Shown here in pieces: positions 34,774-44,007 of a stretch of 64,000 nucleotides of DNA. The stretch is from Hungatella_A sp034142505. GTDB taxonomy: Bacteria > Bacillota > Clostridia > Lachnospirales > Lachnospiraceae. The translations under genes were made by a program, and so were the position numbers. Position 1 is the first letter of the stretch. Every line of letters begins with the position of its first letter. The DNA is taken from NCBI GenBank assembly GCA_034142505.1, contig JAWZDV010000062.1:141961-205960 (forward strand), written 5' to 3'. The notes beneath the pieces are model-generated. The model was not told the DNA's origin. It was given only the letters and a program-made list of their open reading frames with translations, and did not search any database.

Positions 34774-35697
34774 ATGAATAATATTTCCACGATTCAATTT
34801 CACACAGGAACCAAAGAAGAGCTCCTGCCAAACTATACCTCCGAATTCCCCTATATCGCCTCCCGCTGCTGTCTGGACCAATATATGGAGCGGTACGTCC
34901 CCTGGCATTGGCATAAATCGGTGGAGCTGTTTTATATGAAGAGCGGCACGGTGGAATACAGCACGCCGAAGGGGAAAACCCTGTTTCCGGCAGGACATGG
35001 TGGACTGGTCAACTCTCACGTGCTTCACATGACAAGGCCCATGAGCCAGACGGAAGACAATATCCAGCTGAACCATATCTTCGATCCCGATTTTCTGGCC
35101 GGACAGCAGGGCGGGCGGATTGAGCAGAGGTACATCACGCCGTTTACCACGGCGCCCCAGCTGGAAATCATTTCCCTGTCACCGGATGACCCGGAGCAGG
35201 CGGGAATACTGGCGGACATTCGGGCTGCTTTTGAGCTCTCCGAGCAGGACTTCGGTTACGAGATCCGGCTGCGGGCCGTTCTGGCGGATATCTGGCTGCG
35301 GATTTTTGCACTTGTACAGCCGCTTTTGGAGGAACATGCCAGCTACGATAAAGCCAATGATAAGATCAAGTCCATGATGGTCTACATCCACGAGCATTAT
35401 GCAGAAAAGCTGCCCATCTCCGAACTTGCCGCGGCGGCCTATTTAAGCGAGCGGGAATGTTACCGGGCCTTCCAGCACTGCCTTCATATGACACCGGTGG
35501 AATACATCAAAACCTACCGCCTCCAGATGGCCTGCCAGATGCTGGCAGGGACACGGGAATCCGTCACAACCATCGGCCACGCCTGCGGTCTTGGAAGCAG
35601 CAGCTACTTCGGAAAAGTCTTCCGTGCCCACATCGGCTGCACTCCCGTGGAATACCGCCGCACATGGCAGAATAATAGCATAAAAGGGCAGAAATAA
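34774..35697 (+). CDS. AraC family regulator with cupin sensor domain
   Basis: A 307-residue regulator. The N-terminal cupin (residues 30-110) shows RYVPWHWHKSVELFYMKSGTVEY with metal-type His residues; the AraC domain occupies residues 205-300 (KLPISELAAAAYLSERECYRAFQ, TTIGHACGLGSSSYFGKVFRAHIGCTPVEYRRTW). GAGGAG precedes ATG 34774. It is divergent from the LacI gene. Its target may be either neighbouring PTS operon. Confidence 0.9.
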   Translation: MNNISTIQFHTGTKEELLPNYTSEFPYIASRCCLDQYMERYVPWHWHKSVELFYMKSGTVEYSTPKGKTLFPAGHGGLVNSHVLHMTRPMSQTEDNIQLNHIFDPDFLAGQQGGRIEQRYITPFTTAPQLEIISLSPDDPEQAGILADIRAAFELSEQDFGYEIRLRAVLADIWLRIFALVQPLLEEHASYDKANDKIKSMMVYIHEHYAEKLPISELAAAAYLSERECYRAFQHCLHMTPVEYIKTYRLQMACQMLAGTRESVTTIGHACGLGSSSYFGKVFRAHIGCTPVEYRRTWQNNSIKGQK

Positions 35698-35771
35698 TAT
35701 ATTTCTCCAGCCAAGATTGCACTATAATGATATCACAAGGACGACAAGCAATCACAACTGGAGGTGATACG

Positions 35772-36011
35772 GTGATTCGATTAAATATCCTGAACATGAA
35801 AGAATTCCTGCAGACAGTCAATGCCTGCAGCGGGTGCGTGAACGTCATGTCCTCCGACGGAAGAAAGGAAGACATCAACAAACAGTATGCAATCCAGAAG
35901 GAACTCTTGGAGAAGTACAATGAGAACAAAAACTCCCTGCACCTCTCCCTGGATATTCCAAACTCAACCGATTATATGAACATTGTATCCTACTACATTG
36001 GGGATTGCTGA
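35772..36011 (+). CDS. Conserved small protein of unknown function (HPr-sized)
   Basis: A 79-residue protein starting at GTG 35772 with GGAGGTGATAC upstream; earlier in-frame ATG 35727 has no site. It begins IRLNILNMKEFLQTVNACSG and ends IVSYYIGDC. I recall similar small proteins in other Lachnospiraceae, often mislabelled as polyA polymerase; their size and alternating helix/strand pattern resemble HPr-like domains but the phospho-His is absent. It is a single gene between an AraC regulator and a PTS gene. TATAAT at 35723-35728 is a likely -10. Confidence 0.7.
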   Translation: MIRLNILNMKEFLQTVNACSGCVNVMSSDGRKEDINKQYAIQKELLEKYNENKNSLHLSLDIPNSTDYMNIVSYYIGDC

Positions 36012-36033
36012 TCGTACTCGTATATTTCATCAT

Positions 36034-36068
36034 GAGGGGCCCGGCTGCAGACTGCAGACGGACCCCTC
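36034..36068. terminator. GC-rich hairpin between two convergent genes
   Basis: GAGGGG / CCCCTC enclose a CTGCAG-rich loop between the stops at 36011 and 36087. It lacks a T tract, so terminator function is uncertain. Confidence 0.4.
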
Positions 36069-36086
36069 CTCCTAAAACTTGTTATG

Positions 36087-37892
36087 TCACATGGTACATT
36101 GAAATATTTTCTCACCGGCCCGCACGGCACCTCCTGTTCTGATATCACTGATATCTCCATCCGGCCGAACAACAATACACGTGATATCGTATCCTTTTTC
36201 TATTAAGCTCTCTTTCTCAAAATGAATCAGCGGATCTCCGGTTTTCACAAGATCTCCCGCTTTCACCATCTCCTTCAAACCGTCTCCATCCAGTTCAACC
36301 GTGTCAATTCCAACATGAATCAGAAGCTCCGCTCCATTAACCGCGCGAATGCCCACGGCATGGTGCATGGCGGCTATCACTTCCCCGTCACAAGGAGCCG
36401 CCACCTCCCCATTTTCCGGTATGATCCCAACTCCATTTCCACAGATCCCCTTGGAAAATGTCTCATCCTTTACCTGGGAAAGCGAAATGACCGTTCCGCT
36501 TACAGGACTGTTTACATCAACCACGTCTGAGGTCTGCGCCTTTTCCTTCCGGGACCTGCCAAGAATAAACGGCAGCGAGAAGGAGACCCCGAAGGTGATC
36601 GCCGCGCAGATGAGTAACCGTACTACATTTCCAACCGGATGATCTCCACCCAAGGCATTGGGAATGCTGAACAGGTTCGGCCAGATAAATCCGAAGTACT
36701 TCACGCCTAATAACACGCTGAAAAAACCGCCGATTCCGTTGCCTGCCATGGCGCTGATCATGGCGTTTCGGTTCTTGACCGTCACGGTGTACAATGCAGG
36801 TTCACTGATTCCAATAAATGCCGTAAATCCGGTTTCCACCGCAATGGCCTTGAATTTCTTATCCTTCGTGGTAAGCGCCGTACCAAATGCTGCCCCGGCT
36901 TCCGCCATATTGTGAAGAAACTCAATGGACAGAAGAAATGTAAATCCATAGGTGGTCACTTCCATCAATTCAATGGGGCTCAAAGACTGGTGGAGCCCTG
37001 TCAATGTCATAATCGGCATCAGGAAGCCGATGATCAGTCCGGCAAACGGTCCGAAGACATCAAGAAGCCAGGAAAATGCCGACGCCAATAAACTGGCCCC
37101 CCAGTTTCCAAGAGGAGCGACGATCATATAAGTCGCCGGAATGGTAATCCCGAGAGACAGAAGGGGAACCAATAAAAGCTTCATAGAATCCCACTTGATG
37201 ATCCGGTCAGCCAGCCGATGGACCACGCTCAATAAGAGCACCCCCAGAAGAGTTGGAAAGATGGTGGACGCGTAGGAATAGAGCGGAACGTTCATTCCAA
37301 AAAAGGTAAGCGCCGCGTCTGCATCCACCATACTCATAAAGCTGGGATAAAGCAGGGCACCCGCCACACAGATAGCCAGGCCCTCATCAACCTTAAAGCG
37401 TTTGGCAGACGACCAGGCAATTAAAAACGGCAGAAAATAAAAGGCTATGTCGGAGATAAACTCAAACACCAGATACGTTCCACCCGTGCTGTCAGCAATG
37501 CCAAACGTCGTCAGCAGCAGACAAATACACTTCATCATTCCGGCTGCGCAAAAGGCCGGTATAATCGGTGAGATAATTGCCGTCAGCGTCTCTAAAATTA
37601 ACTTAATCGAGAATTTCGTCTTCTCTTCTTTTGCCGTTTTTGCGGAGCAGTTCAGCAGCAGCGCGGCTTCGTCATAAATCTGCTCCACCCCCGTCCCCAC
37701 AATCACCTGCAGCTGGTCCCCCTGTTTCGTGATCCCCATCACGCCTTCCAAAGACTTAAGCGTCTTTTTATCAACCTTGTTCTCATCCAGAATATTAAAC
37801 CGCAATCTTGTTATGCAGTGGGTAAAATATGTAATATTTTCATTGCCGCCAACGGCAGTTACAATCCGGCCTGCAAGTTCCTTTTTATTCAT
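36087..37892 (-). CDS. bglP: Beta-glucoside PTS transporter, EIIBCA fusion (second copy)
   Basis: A 601-residue paralogue of the protein at 30950, with EIIB Cys in YFTHCITRLRF (about residue 25), EIIC (about 105-440) and EIIA His in LLIHVGIDTVELDGDGL (about residue 530). The start at 37892 follows a G-rich site (GGGGGGATG). It lies 14 bp after a GH1 gene and is co-transcribed with it. The two bglP copies are clearly diverged, so they probably transport different beta-glucosides. Confidence 0.93.
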   Translation of the reverse strand: MNKKELAGRIVTAVGGNENITYFTHCITRLRFNILDENKVDKKTLKSLEGVMGITKQGDQLQVIVGTGVEQIYDEAALLLNCSAKTAKEEKTKFSIKLILETLTAIISPIIPAFCAAGMMKCICLLLTTFGIADSTGGTYLVFEFISDIAFYFLPFLIAWSSAKRFKVDEGLAICVAGALLYPSFMSMVDADAALTFFGMNVPLYSYASTIFPTLLGVLLLSVVHRLADRIIKWDSMKLLLVPLLSLGITIPATYMIVAPLGNWGASLLASAFSWLLDVFGPFAGLIIGFLMPIMTLTGLHQSLSPIELMEVTTYGFTFLLSIEFLHNMAEAGAAFGTALTTKDKKFKAIAVETGFTAFIGISEPALYTVTVKNRNAMISAMAGNGIGGFFSVLLGVKYFGFIWPNLFSIPNALGGDHPVGNVVRLLICAAITFGVSFSLPFILGRSRKEKAQTSDVVDVNSPVSGTVISLSQVKDETFSKGICGNGVGIIPENGEVAAPCDGEVIAAMHHAVGIRAVNGAELLIHVGIDTVELDGDGLKEMVKAGDLVKTGDPLIHFEKESLIEKGYDITCIVVRPDGDISDIRTGGAVRAGEKIFQCTM

Positions 37893-37906
37893 GGCGCATC
37901 CCCCCA

Positions 37907-39367
37907 TCATTCTTCCCCATTGCTTGCTATACACTTCTGATACCAAGTAAAGGATTCCTTTTTATATCTCTTGTTGGAGCCTTTTCCCTCATTATCACGA
38001 TCAACGTAAATCACCCCATACCGCTTATCCATCGTCAATGGTCCGCAGGAAACAATATCAATAATCCCCCACATCGTATAACCAATCAGTTCCACGCCAT
38101 CGTCAATAGCATCTTTCATAGCCCCGATATGCTTTTTCAAATACTGAATCCGGTAATCATCATGTACCGTCCCATCCTCCAATTGATCAAAAGCGCCAAG
38201 TCCATTTTCCGCAATAAAAAGCGGAAGTCCATAGCGGTCATACATTTTATTCAACTGAATCCGCAGGCCCTGGCTGTCCATCGTCCAGCCAAAATCACTC
38301 TTTTCCAGATACGGATTCGCATATACGGAACCCGCCATATTGCCTACGGTAACCTCCGCCGCCTCATCCTCGGTTGCTATCTGGGACGCGTAATAAGAAA
38401 ACGATAGAAAGTCAACGGTATTTTCCCTCAGCAGGTCCAGATCGCCATCTTCCATTTCTATGGTAACATGATGATCCCTAAAATATTTTAACATATACTT
38501 CGGATAAGCGCCTTTCGCCATCACATCAAAATAAAAGTAATTGGAGAATTGCTCATCCCTAAACGCCTGCAATACATCCGCCGGCTTGCAGGTGCCCGGA
38601 TAGATGGTAAATGCGGCAATCATGGCTCCGATGTTGTTCCGGCCAAGCATCTGTTTTGCCATCCGGACTATTTTGGCATTGGCGACAAACTGGTGATGCA
38701 GGGACTGGTAAATCGTGGTTTCCATATCCTCCGTTTCATCAATCAATACGGAAATGCCGTCCCAATGGGCAAAGCGGGCCGCATTAATCTCATTGAACGG
38801 AAGCCAGTAATCTACCATATCGCCAAATTCCGTGAACAACACTTTTACATATCTGACAAACAAATCCACCAGCCTGCGGTGTTTCCATCCGCCGTATTTT
38901 TCAACAAGACTGACCGGGATATCATAGTGTTGGATTGTTGCAAAAATCTTGATATCATTGTCCTTCAATGTGCGGAACATATCCCGGTAGTAGGCAAGCC
39001 CCTCCTCATTGGGCGTCTCCTCCTCCCCGGTTGGAAAAATCCGGGCCCAGCAGAAGGACGTCCGGAAGATTTTCAGCCCCAGTTCTTTGAATAACGCGAT
39101 ATCCTGCTTATATTCATGGTAAAAATCAATTCCCCGTCTCAACGGATATAACTCAGTTCCCCCATCCGCAATGGCCCGCTCAAATTCCGCTCTTGTCAAA
39201 TCCGATACGTAAGCTCTCTCATGATAGATCTTTTCAAAGTCCCAGGAAGGGTCAAGATAACGGCAATCCTGGGTGGTCATACCTTTTCCCCCCTCCTTAA
39301 AACCTCCATCCGCCTGGCTGCAGGCAATGGCCCCGCCCCATAAAAAGTCACTGGGAAATGTTCTCAT
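37907..39367 (-). CDS. 6-phospho-beta-glucosidase (GH1, second copy)
   Basis: A 486-residue GH1 enzyme with acid/base Glu in WLPFNEINAA (about residue 180), nucleophile Glu in LFIAENGLGAFDQ (about residue 375), and the C-terminal phosphate-binding pattern (SCGPLTMDKRYGVIYVDRD). It begins at 39367 after GAAAGGGG; the longer frame to 39388 has no site. It is first in a two-gene operon with a PTS transporter. A 17-nt inverted repeat lies 83-131 bp upstream. Confidence 0.93.
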   Translation of the reverse strand: MRTFPSDFLWGGAIACSQADGGFKEGGKGMTTQDCRYLDPSWDFEKIYHERAYVSDLTRAEFERAIADGGTELYPLRRGIDFYHEYKQDIALFKELGLKIFRTSFCWARIFPTGEEETPNEEGLAYYRDMFRTLKDNDIKIFATIQHYDIPVSLVEKYGGWKHRRLVDLFVRYVKVLFTEFGDMVDYWLPFNEINAARFAHWDGISVLIDETEDMETTIYQSLHHQFVANAKIVRMAKQMLGRNNIGAMIAAFTIYPGTCKPADVLQAFRDEQFSNYFYFDVMAKGAYPKYMLKYFRDHHVTIEMEDGDLDLLRENTVDFLSFSYYASQIATEDEAAEVTVGNMAGSVYANPYLEKSDFGWTMDSQGLRIQLNKMYDRYGLPLFIAENGLGAFDQLEDGTVHDDYRIQYLKKHIGAMKDAIDDGVELIGYTMWGIIDIVSCGPLTMDKRYGVIYVDRDNEGKGSNKRYKKESFTWYQKCIASNGEE

Positions 39368-39449
39368 AGCTACCCCTTTCTTCAACACAAAATTGTTATT
39401 GCCAGCTTCTAACCCTTATTATCCATGTTCATCCCGCAAAATAAAATGA

Positions 39450-39498
39450 CATTTACCTATATAACCAGTAACATATTTACAGGTTATATCAGTAAATG
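39450..39498. promoter_or_regulatory. Long inverted repeat upstream of the second GH1/PTS operon
   Basis: CATTTAC-N2-ATATAACC (39450-39466) and its inverted partner GGTTATAT-N2-GTAAATG (39482-39498) match at 15 of 17 positions around a 15-bp centre. It lies between the AraC gene at 39525 and the GH1 gene; a dimeric AraC regulator is the obvious candidate ligand. Confidence 0.6.
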
Positions 39499-39524
39499 CC
39501 ATTTACTAACATTTCAAATACGTC

Positions 39525-40505
39525 TCAGCCCCGCAGACAGCCCGGCAGGCAGCCAAAAAATTGTTTGAATTTATGGTAGAAATAAGTCTGGTTGCTGATC
39601 CCGCACCGATGGCAGATCTCCCCAACCGGCAGCTTGGTATACTGAAGCATCTCCCGCGCGGCAAAAAGCTGTTGCTCCAGCTTTAATTCGCTGAAGGTAT
39701 GCCCCGTTTTCTTCTTGATCATATTTCCCACATAGGTGTAATTGTAGCCATATTTGCTGGCGATATCCCGCAGGGTACAGTCATTGTAATGGTCGTGAAT
39801 TTCGTGAATCATCGCGGCCAGAATGGAATTTTCCTCCTTGTCGTAGGAGGAGTTGCTGTCATCCACCTCCATCATGCTCAAGTGCAGAAACATCATTCGG
39901 ATGTATTCATTTAGCAGGGAGTAAAAGCCAACGGTTCTCTCCGAAAAATACAGGCCCAGCATCGATTTCATAGATAACTCAAACAGTTCATTGTGACAGC
40001 CGTGAAACAATAAAAAATGATTATGCTCCACCAAATGGTTGTAGTGATTCATGATAAAGCTGGAAATGGTTTTTTTCCGGTTCAGGGAACTAAGAAAATT
40101 TTCACTGTAATAATTCTCTTTCAATACAATATTGATCACAATATCGTTCTCCCCTTTGTAATCAGCGCTATGTACCGTCCCCTCCTCCATAATGCACAAG
40201 TCTCCCTTACGCATAACGATTTCAGAGTCATTGATGTGAAAACAGCACTGCCCGCTATATACATAATTGATTTCCAGGTATTTATGACAGTGGGCCAATA
40301 ATTCCGTATAACGCGACTCTTTGATCATCGAGACGCCCTCGTTCATAATCTCCTGCGTAAAATCGAATAAATAGATCTTCTGGTCTTTATGATCGACCTT
40401 CGGCATGGACCTGTACCGGACGGAAAGTTCATCCGGATGTGCCAAATGCCAGCATTCACTTTCCGTATTCGTTCTCAGAAATACATCTAATTCCTGCAGA
40501 TTCAT
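39525..40505 (-). CDS. AraC family regulator with cupin sensor domain
   Basis: A 326-residue regulator. The N-terminal half includes a cupin fold (LAHCHKYLEINYVYSGQCCFHINDSEIVMRKGDLCIM, residues 68-105); residues 225-325 are the AraC DNA-binding domain (CTLRDIASKYGYNYTYVGNMIKKKTG; PVGEICHRCGISNQTYFYHKFKQFFGCLPG). It lies upstream of, and on the same strand as, the GH1/PTS operon and probably regulates it through the inverted repeat at 39450-39498. Confidence 0.9.
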   Translation of the reverse strand: MNLQELDVFLRTNTESECWHLAHPDELSVRYRSMPKVDHKDQKIYLFDFTQEIMNEGVSMIKESRYTELLAHCHKYLEINYVYSGQCCFHINDSEIVMRKGDLCIMEEGTVHSADYKGENDIVINIVLKENYYSENFLSSLNRKKTISSFIMNHYNHLVEHNHFLLFHGCHNELFELSMKSMLGLYFSERTVGFYSLLNEYIRMMFLHLSMMEVDDSNSSYDKEENSILAAMIHEIHDHYNDCTLRDIASKYGYNYTYVGNMIKKKTGHTFSELKLEQQLFAAREMLQYTKLPVGEICHRCGISNQTYFYHKFKQFFGCLPGCLRG

Positions 40506-40725
40506 AAATTGTTCTCCACATTATTACCCCCGGCGGACCGTGTCATAGACCACAAAGCAGTCCGGCCGGTGATCCCCTCCTCGTTGCAGGCCAGACTGCT
40601 GGCCATAGCCTGTCTCTTGTTCTTTCCCAATATTCTTTATGGAGGTAATTATATCCTTTTTAACGGAAAAAACCAACTGTTAATTTATATTTTACTTTAT
40701 TTGGCAATGAATCCGTCGTTAAATG
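40506..40725. other. Intergenic sequence with no recognised feature
   Basis: About 220 bp between the AraC start and the TetR promoter. Short open frames exist on both strands without ribosome binding sites. Nothing convincing was found. Confidence 0.3.
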
Positions 40726-40775
40726 TTGACACATGTTAACATCGGTGGTATGATCGATGTATATTAACACATGTT
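40726..40775 (+). promoter_or_regulatory. Promoter with two operator-like repeats for the TetR/nitroreductase genes
   Basis: TTGACA (40726-40731), 17 nt and TATGAT (40749-40754) form a strong promoter. ACACATGTT occurs at 40729-40737, overlapping the -35 box, and at 40767-40775, just after the expected start. This is an arrangement for autorepression by TetR. Confidence 0.7.
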
Positions 40776-40823
40776 CATATTCCTGGACACCCTTCACAAA
40801 ATTTGATTCAGACGGAGATGACG

Positions 40824-41423
40824 ATGAAACAAACACCAAAGGAAAAACCATATCACCACGGAAATTTGCAGACAGAATTAATAGAAGAAGGGTTGGCGCT
40901 GATTCATGAAGAGGGACGGGGGAATTTTTCCCTGCGGAAATTAGCCAAACGGATCGGAGTATCCCCAACCGCCTGCTACAATCATTATCAGACAGTTGAC
41001 GATCTGTTACATGAGATGAAACAATATGTGATGGAGAAATTCTCCGAAGCCCTGACAGCAGGGATGAATGATGAAGCAGCCGCCACAGCCCCTATGATAG
41101 GCATGGGGAAAGCTTATGTAAACTTTTTTGCAGAAAATCCCCATTACTTTACCTTTGTCTATGATAATGAGGACTACCGGATTACGCTGACGGAGGACAG
41201 CTTTGACGGGGATTTTGAGCCGTTTTGCATTTTTAAGGAAGCGGCCATCAAGAATATGACAGCATATCGGATTCCCGAAGAAAACTTTCATGATAATCTG
41301 GTATCCATGTGGGCCGCCACCCACGGCCTGGCAGCCATGGCGAATATGAAGGGATTTCACTACGATGGCGACTGGGGCCTGCTGGCGGAAAAACTGCTGT
41401 ATACGAAAATTAATTTGCTCTGA
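40824..41423 (+). CDS. TetR/AcrR family transcriptional regulator
   Basis: A 199-residue regulator. Residues 8-60 contain the helix-turn-helix (GLALIHEEGRGNFSLRKLAKRIGVSPTACYNHYQTVDDLLHEM); the C-terminal half (NFFAENPHYFTFVY, MWAATHGLAAMANMKG) is the TetR_C ligand domain common to WHG-type regulators. GGAG precedes ATG 40824. It is followed by a nitroreductase-family gene that it probably controls. A decayed fragment of a near-identical gene lies at 50443-50512. Confidence 0.88.
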   Translation: MKQTPKEKPYHHGNLQTELIEEGLALIHEEGRGNFSLRKLAKRIGVSPTACYNHYQTVDDLLHEMKQYVMEKFSEALTAGMNDEAAATAPMIGMGKAYVNFFAENPHYFTFVYDNEDYRITLTEDSFDGDFEPFCIFKEAAIKNMTAYRIPEENFHDNLVSMWAATHGLAAMANMKGFHYDGDWGLLAEKLLYTKINLL

Positions 41424-41494
41424 TTAAAATCTATGATAAGAAAAATGCCAGAAAAAAAGAAAGAGAAAGAATGGCAGGAAAGAAGGAATACACA

Positions 41495-42163
41495 ATGACA
41501 ATTTTAGAAGCAATCGAACAACGCCACTCCGTGAGAAAATACAAAGATAAACCCATCGAGGTCTCCAAAATCCAGGCACTGAATCAGGAAATAGAAGCCT
41601 GTAACCAGGAGGGAGGCCTGTCAATCCAGCTGGTCACGGAGGACCCGGATGTCTTTAAAGGTCTTCTGGCCCACTACGGTGGTTTCCGCGGCGTCTCAAA
41701 CTACATCGCCCTCGTCGGTCCCGACGACAGCAGCCTGGACGAAAAGGCAGGTTATTACGGCGAACGCATCGTATTAAAAGCCCAGCAATTGGGTCTCAAC
41801 ACCTGCTGGGTGGCTGCCACCTACAAAAAAGGCAGATGCCGGGCCGTGGTCACCTCCGGCCAGAGACTGGTCTGCATCCTGGCCATCGGCTACGGCGCCA
41901 CCCAGGGCGTCCCTCACAAATCCAAACCCATGGAAAAACTGTGCCGGGTAAACACAGAACCACCACAGTGGTTTCAGGACGGCATGCACGCCGCCCTCCT
42001 GGCCCCAACCGCCATGAATAAGCAAAACTTTGTGATCACCCTGGACGGAGACCACGTCACCTATGAGGCCTTGAAGGGAACCTACACCAAAGTGGATTTA
42101 GGCATCGTAAAATATCATTTTCAAGCCGCCGTAGATGTCAGTGATTCCCTCCCAGAAAAATAA
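41495..42163 (+). CDS. Nitroreductase family protein
   Basis: A 222-residue FMN-dependent oxidoreductase of the nitroreductase superfamily. The N-terminal TILEAIEQRHSVRKYKDKPIE carries the Arg-rich FMN-binding RxSxRxY motif; AQQLGLNTCWVAATYKKG (about residues 100-117) and LLAPTAMNKQNFVI (about residue 170) are also typical. The start at 41495 follows AAGGA. It lies 71 bp after a TetR gene with which it is probably co-transcribed. The physiological substrate is unknown. Confidence 0.85.
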   Translation: MTILEAIEQRHSVRKYKDKPIEVSKIQALNQEIEACNQEGGLSIQLVTEDPDVFKGLLAHYGGFRGVSNYIALVGPDDSSLDEKAGYYGERIVLKAQQLGLNTCWVAATYKKGRCRAVVTSGQRLVCILAIGYGATQGVPHKSKPMEKLCRVNTEPPQWFQDGMHAALLAPTAMNKQNFVITLDGDHVTYEALKGTYTKVDLGIVKYHFQAAVDVSDSLPEK

Positions 42164-42208
42164 TGCTGCGCTTGGTTCGTTCATAATCAGCCCCCGCTTG
42201 TTAAGCAG

Positions 42209-43030
42209 TCAGCCTTTCACCGATCCAGCCACCACCCCTTCGATAATATGGCGCTGCATCAGAAGATAAAACAGCACCAGCGGCAGGGTAGCCAGAACCA
42301 GCATGGGAAAGAAAGAGGTCCAGTTGGTGGAAAACGGCCCCACGTTTTTATATACCTCCTGCAGCAGCACCCCTTTCTTTGGATCTTGCAGAAACAGAAG
42401 CGGCGTCATAAAATCATTCCACACCGCCAGCGCGTCCAGAATCGCCACCGTGGACACAATAGGCTTTAACAGCGGAAATACGATCCGAAAAAAAATCCCA
42501 AGCGTCCCGCACCCGTCTATCTCTGCTGCCTCCTCAAGTTCGACCGGAACTGTTGAGATAAATCCCCGGAACAAAAATATGGACAGCGGCAGATTGATAC
42601 AGAACACATCGATGATGATTACCCCTGGAATCCGGTTCATCAGGTTCAATCCACTGATAATCTTATATAGGGGAATAATAGCAATCTGGAACGGCACAAT
42701 CAGTCCAATCATAAAGACCGCGTACATCAGCCGAAATACCCTGCTCTTCCCCCTGGCTATCACATAAGCCGCCATAGAAGAAATCAACAGAAGAACCGCC
42801 ACCGAAAAGCCCGTAATCACAAGATTGTTTCCAAGGGCCCTGGTGTATTCCATAGCGCTGAGCGCTTTCTGATAATTCGCCAGCGTCAGGTGAACCGGAA
42901 GCCCTAGCGGATGAGCCGCCGCTTCCGCCGGCGTCTTAAAGGTAGTCACCAGCAGGTAGTATATGGGAACCGCCATAAAAACCGCCATCAGCAGATAAAG
43001 CAGATTCCAGAATATGGTCTTCCGTCTCAT
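42209..43030 (-). CDS. Carbohydrate ABC transporter permease (MalG type, CUT1)
   Basis: A 273-residue, six-helix permease. The EAA loop, EEAAEIDGCGTLGIFFRIVFPLLKP (about residues 185-209), is the ATPase contact of binding-protein-dependent permeases. It overlaps the upstream permease by four bases, so they are translationally coupled. No ATPase is encoded nearby; CUT1 systems of Firmicutes often share a distant MsmK-type ATPase. Confidence 0.93.
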   Translation of the reverse strand: MRRKTIFWNLLYLLMAVFMAVPIYYLLVTTFKTPAEAAAHPLGLPVHLTLANYQKALSAMEYTRALGNNLVITGFSVAVLLLISSMAAYVIARGKSRVFRLMYAVFMIGLIVPFQIAIIPLYKIISGLNLMNRIPGVIIIDVFCINLPLSIFLFRGFISTVPVELEEAAEIDGCGTLGIFFRIVFPLLKPIVSTVAILDALAVWNDFMTPLLFLQDPKKGVLLQEVYKNVGPFSTNWTSFFPMLVLATLPLVLFYLLMQRHIIEGVVAGSVKG

Positions 43031-43908
43031 GAGATCCCCTCCTCCCAGCGATTTAAGAAATAGGTAACCACCCGGGTCATCACAAAAACAATCACAAAAA
43101 ACAGCACGGCAAAGGCGCAGGCGTAAGCATTTCTCCCACTGTTAAAGCCCTCCCGGATCATGGTGGTCATGATGGTCTCCGAGGCGTAACCCGGTCCCCC
43201 CTTCGTCATGGCAAACACCGCGTCAAATACCTTCAAACCGCCGATAAGGCTCATAAGAATATTAAAGGATGCCGCCGGATAGAGAAGCGGAAGGGTAATC
43301 CGGAAAAACAGTGGAATACCGCCGGCCCCATCAATCCTGGCCGCTTCATAAAGTCCCGGATCAATGGATTTTAAATTGGCGATATAGATCACCATGCTCC
43401 ACCCGGTCCACTGCCACACCTGGGTCGCCAGAACCGAATACAGAGCCAGCTTTTCGCTCCCCAGCCAGTTCACCGGTTTCCCTCCAAGACTCTGAATGAC
43501 ATGGTTTAACAGTCCATAATCCGCGCTGGTCATAATATACTGAAACAGATACCCCACCACCAGAATACTTAAGACCGCTGGAAGAAAAAAAATGGACTTT
43601 GCCACGTTTGCCAGAAACAGTTTCCGGTTTAACAGCACCGCAAACACAATCGCCAGGGAATTCTGAACCAAGGTAATCACCACCGCATAACGAACCGAAT
43701 TCCAGATCGCGTGCATATTCTTCGTATCCTGAAACAGTTTTTTAAAATTCTCCAGCCCCACGAAGCTGTAATTGGGCTTGTAGACCGACCAGTTGGTCAC
43801 ACTATACCCAAAGCTCATGAGCGTGGGAAGGATAAAAAATACCAAAAATCCCAAAAATGCCGGCATTGCCATACAGATAAATATCAGATCTTTTCTCTTT
43901 GAATGCAT
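43027..43908 (-). CDS. Sugar ABC transporter permease (MalF type, CUT1)
   Basis: A 293-residue, six-helix permease with EAA loop YEAARIDGAGGIPLFFRITLPLLYP (about residues 200-223). Together with the second permease and the binding protein it makes the membrane part of a sugar or oligosaccharide importer. It starts 99 bp after the binding protein gene in the same operon. Confidence 0.93.
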   Translation of the reverse strand: MHSKRKDLIFICMAMPAFLGFLVFFILPTLMSFGYSVTNWSVYKPNYSFVGLENFKKLFQDTKNMHAIWNSVRYAVVITLVQNSLAIVFAVLLNRKLFLANVAKSIFFLPAVLSILVVGYLFQYIMTSADYGLLNHVIQSLGGKPVNWLGSEKLALYSVLATQVWQWTGWSMVIYIANLKSIDPGLYEAARIDGAGGIPLFFRITLPLLYPAASFNILMSLIGGLKVFDAVFAMTKGGPGYASETIMTTMIREGFNSGRNAYACAFAVLFFVIVFVMTRVVTYFLNRWEEGIS

Positions 43909-44007
43909 GATCCATACTTCCTTCCTGCCCTTGATTTTCCCATAGTTGGGGTGCAGAAAAGCTGCCGCAGCAATCTGCAGCAGCCCTCCCTTAAAACTAC
44001 ATCCATT

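Noticed and set aside
40506..40725. Remnant of a gene on the minus strand upstream of the AraC gene
   Set aside because: A short frame looks protein-like but has no start, no site and no match I can name.
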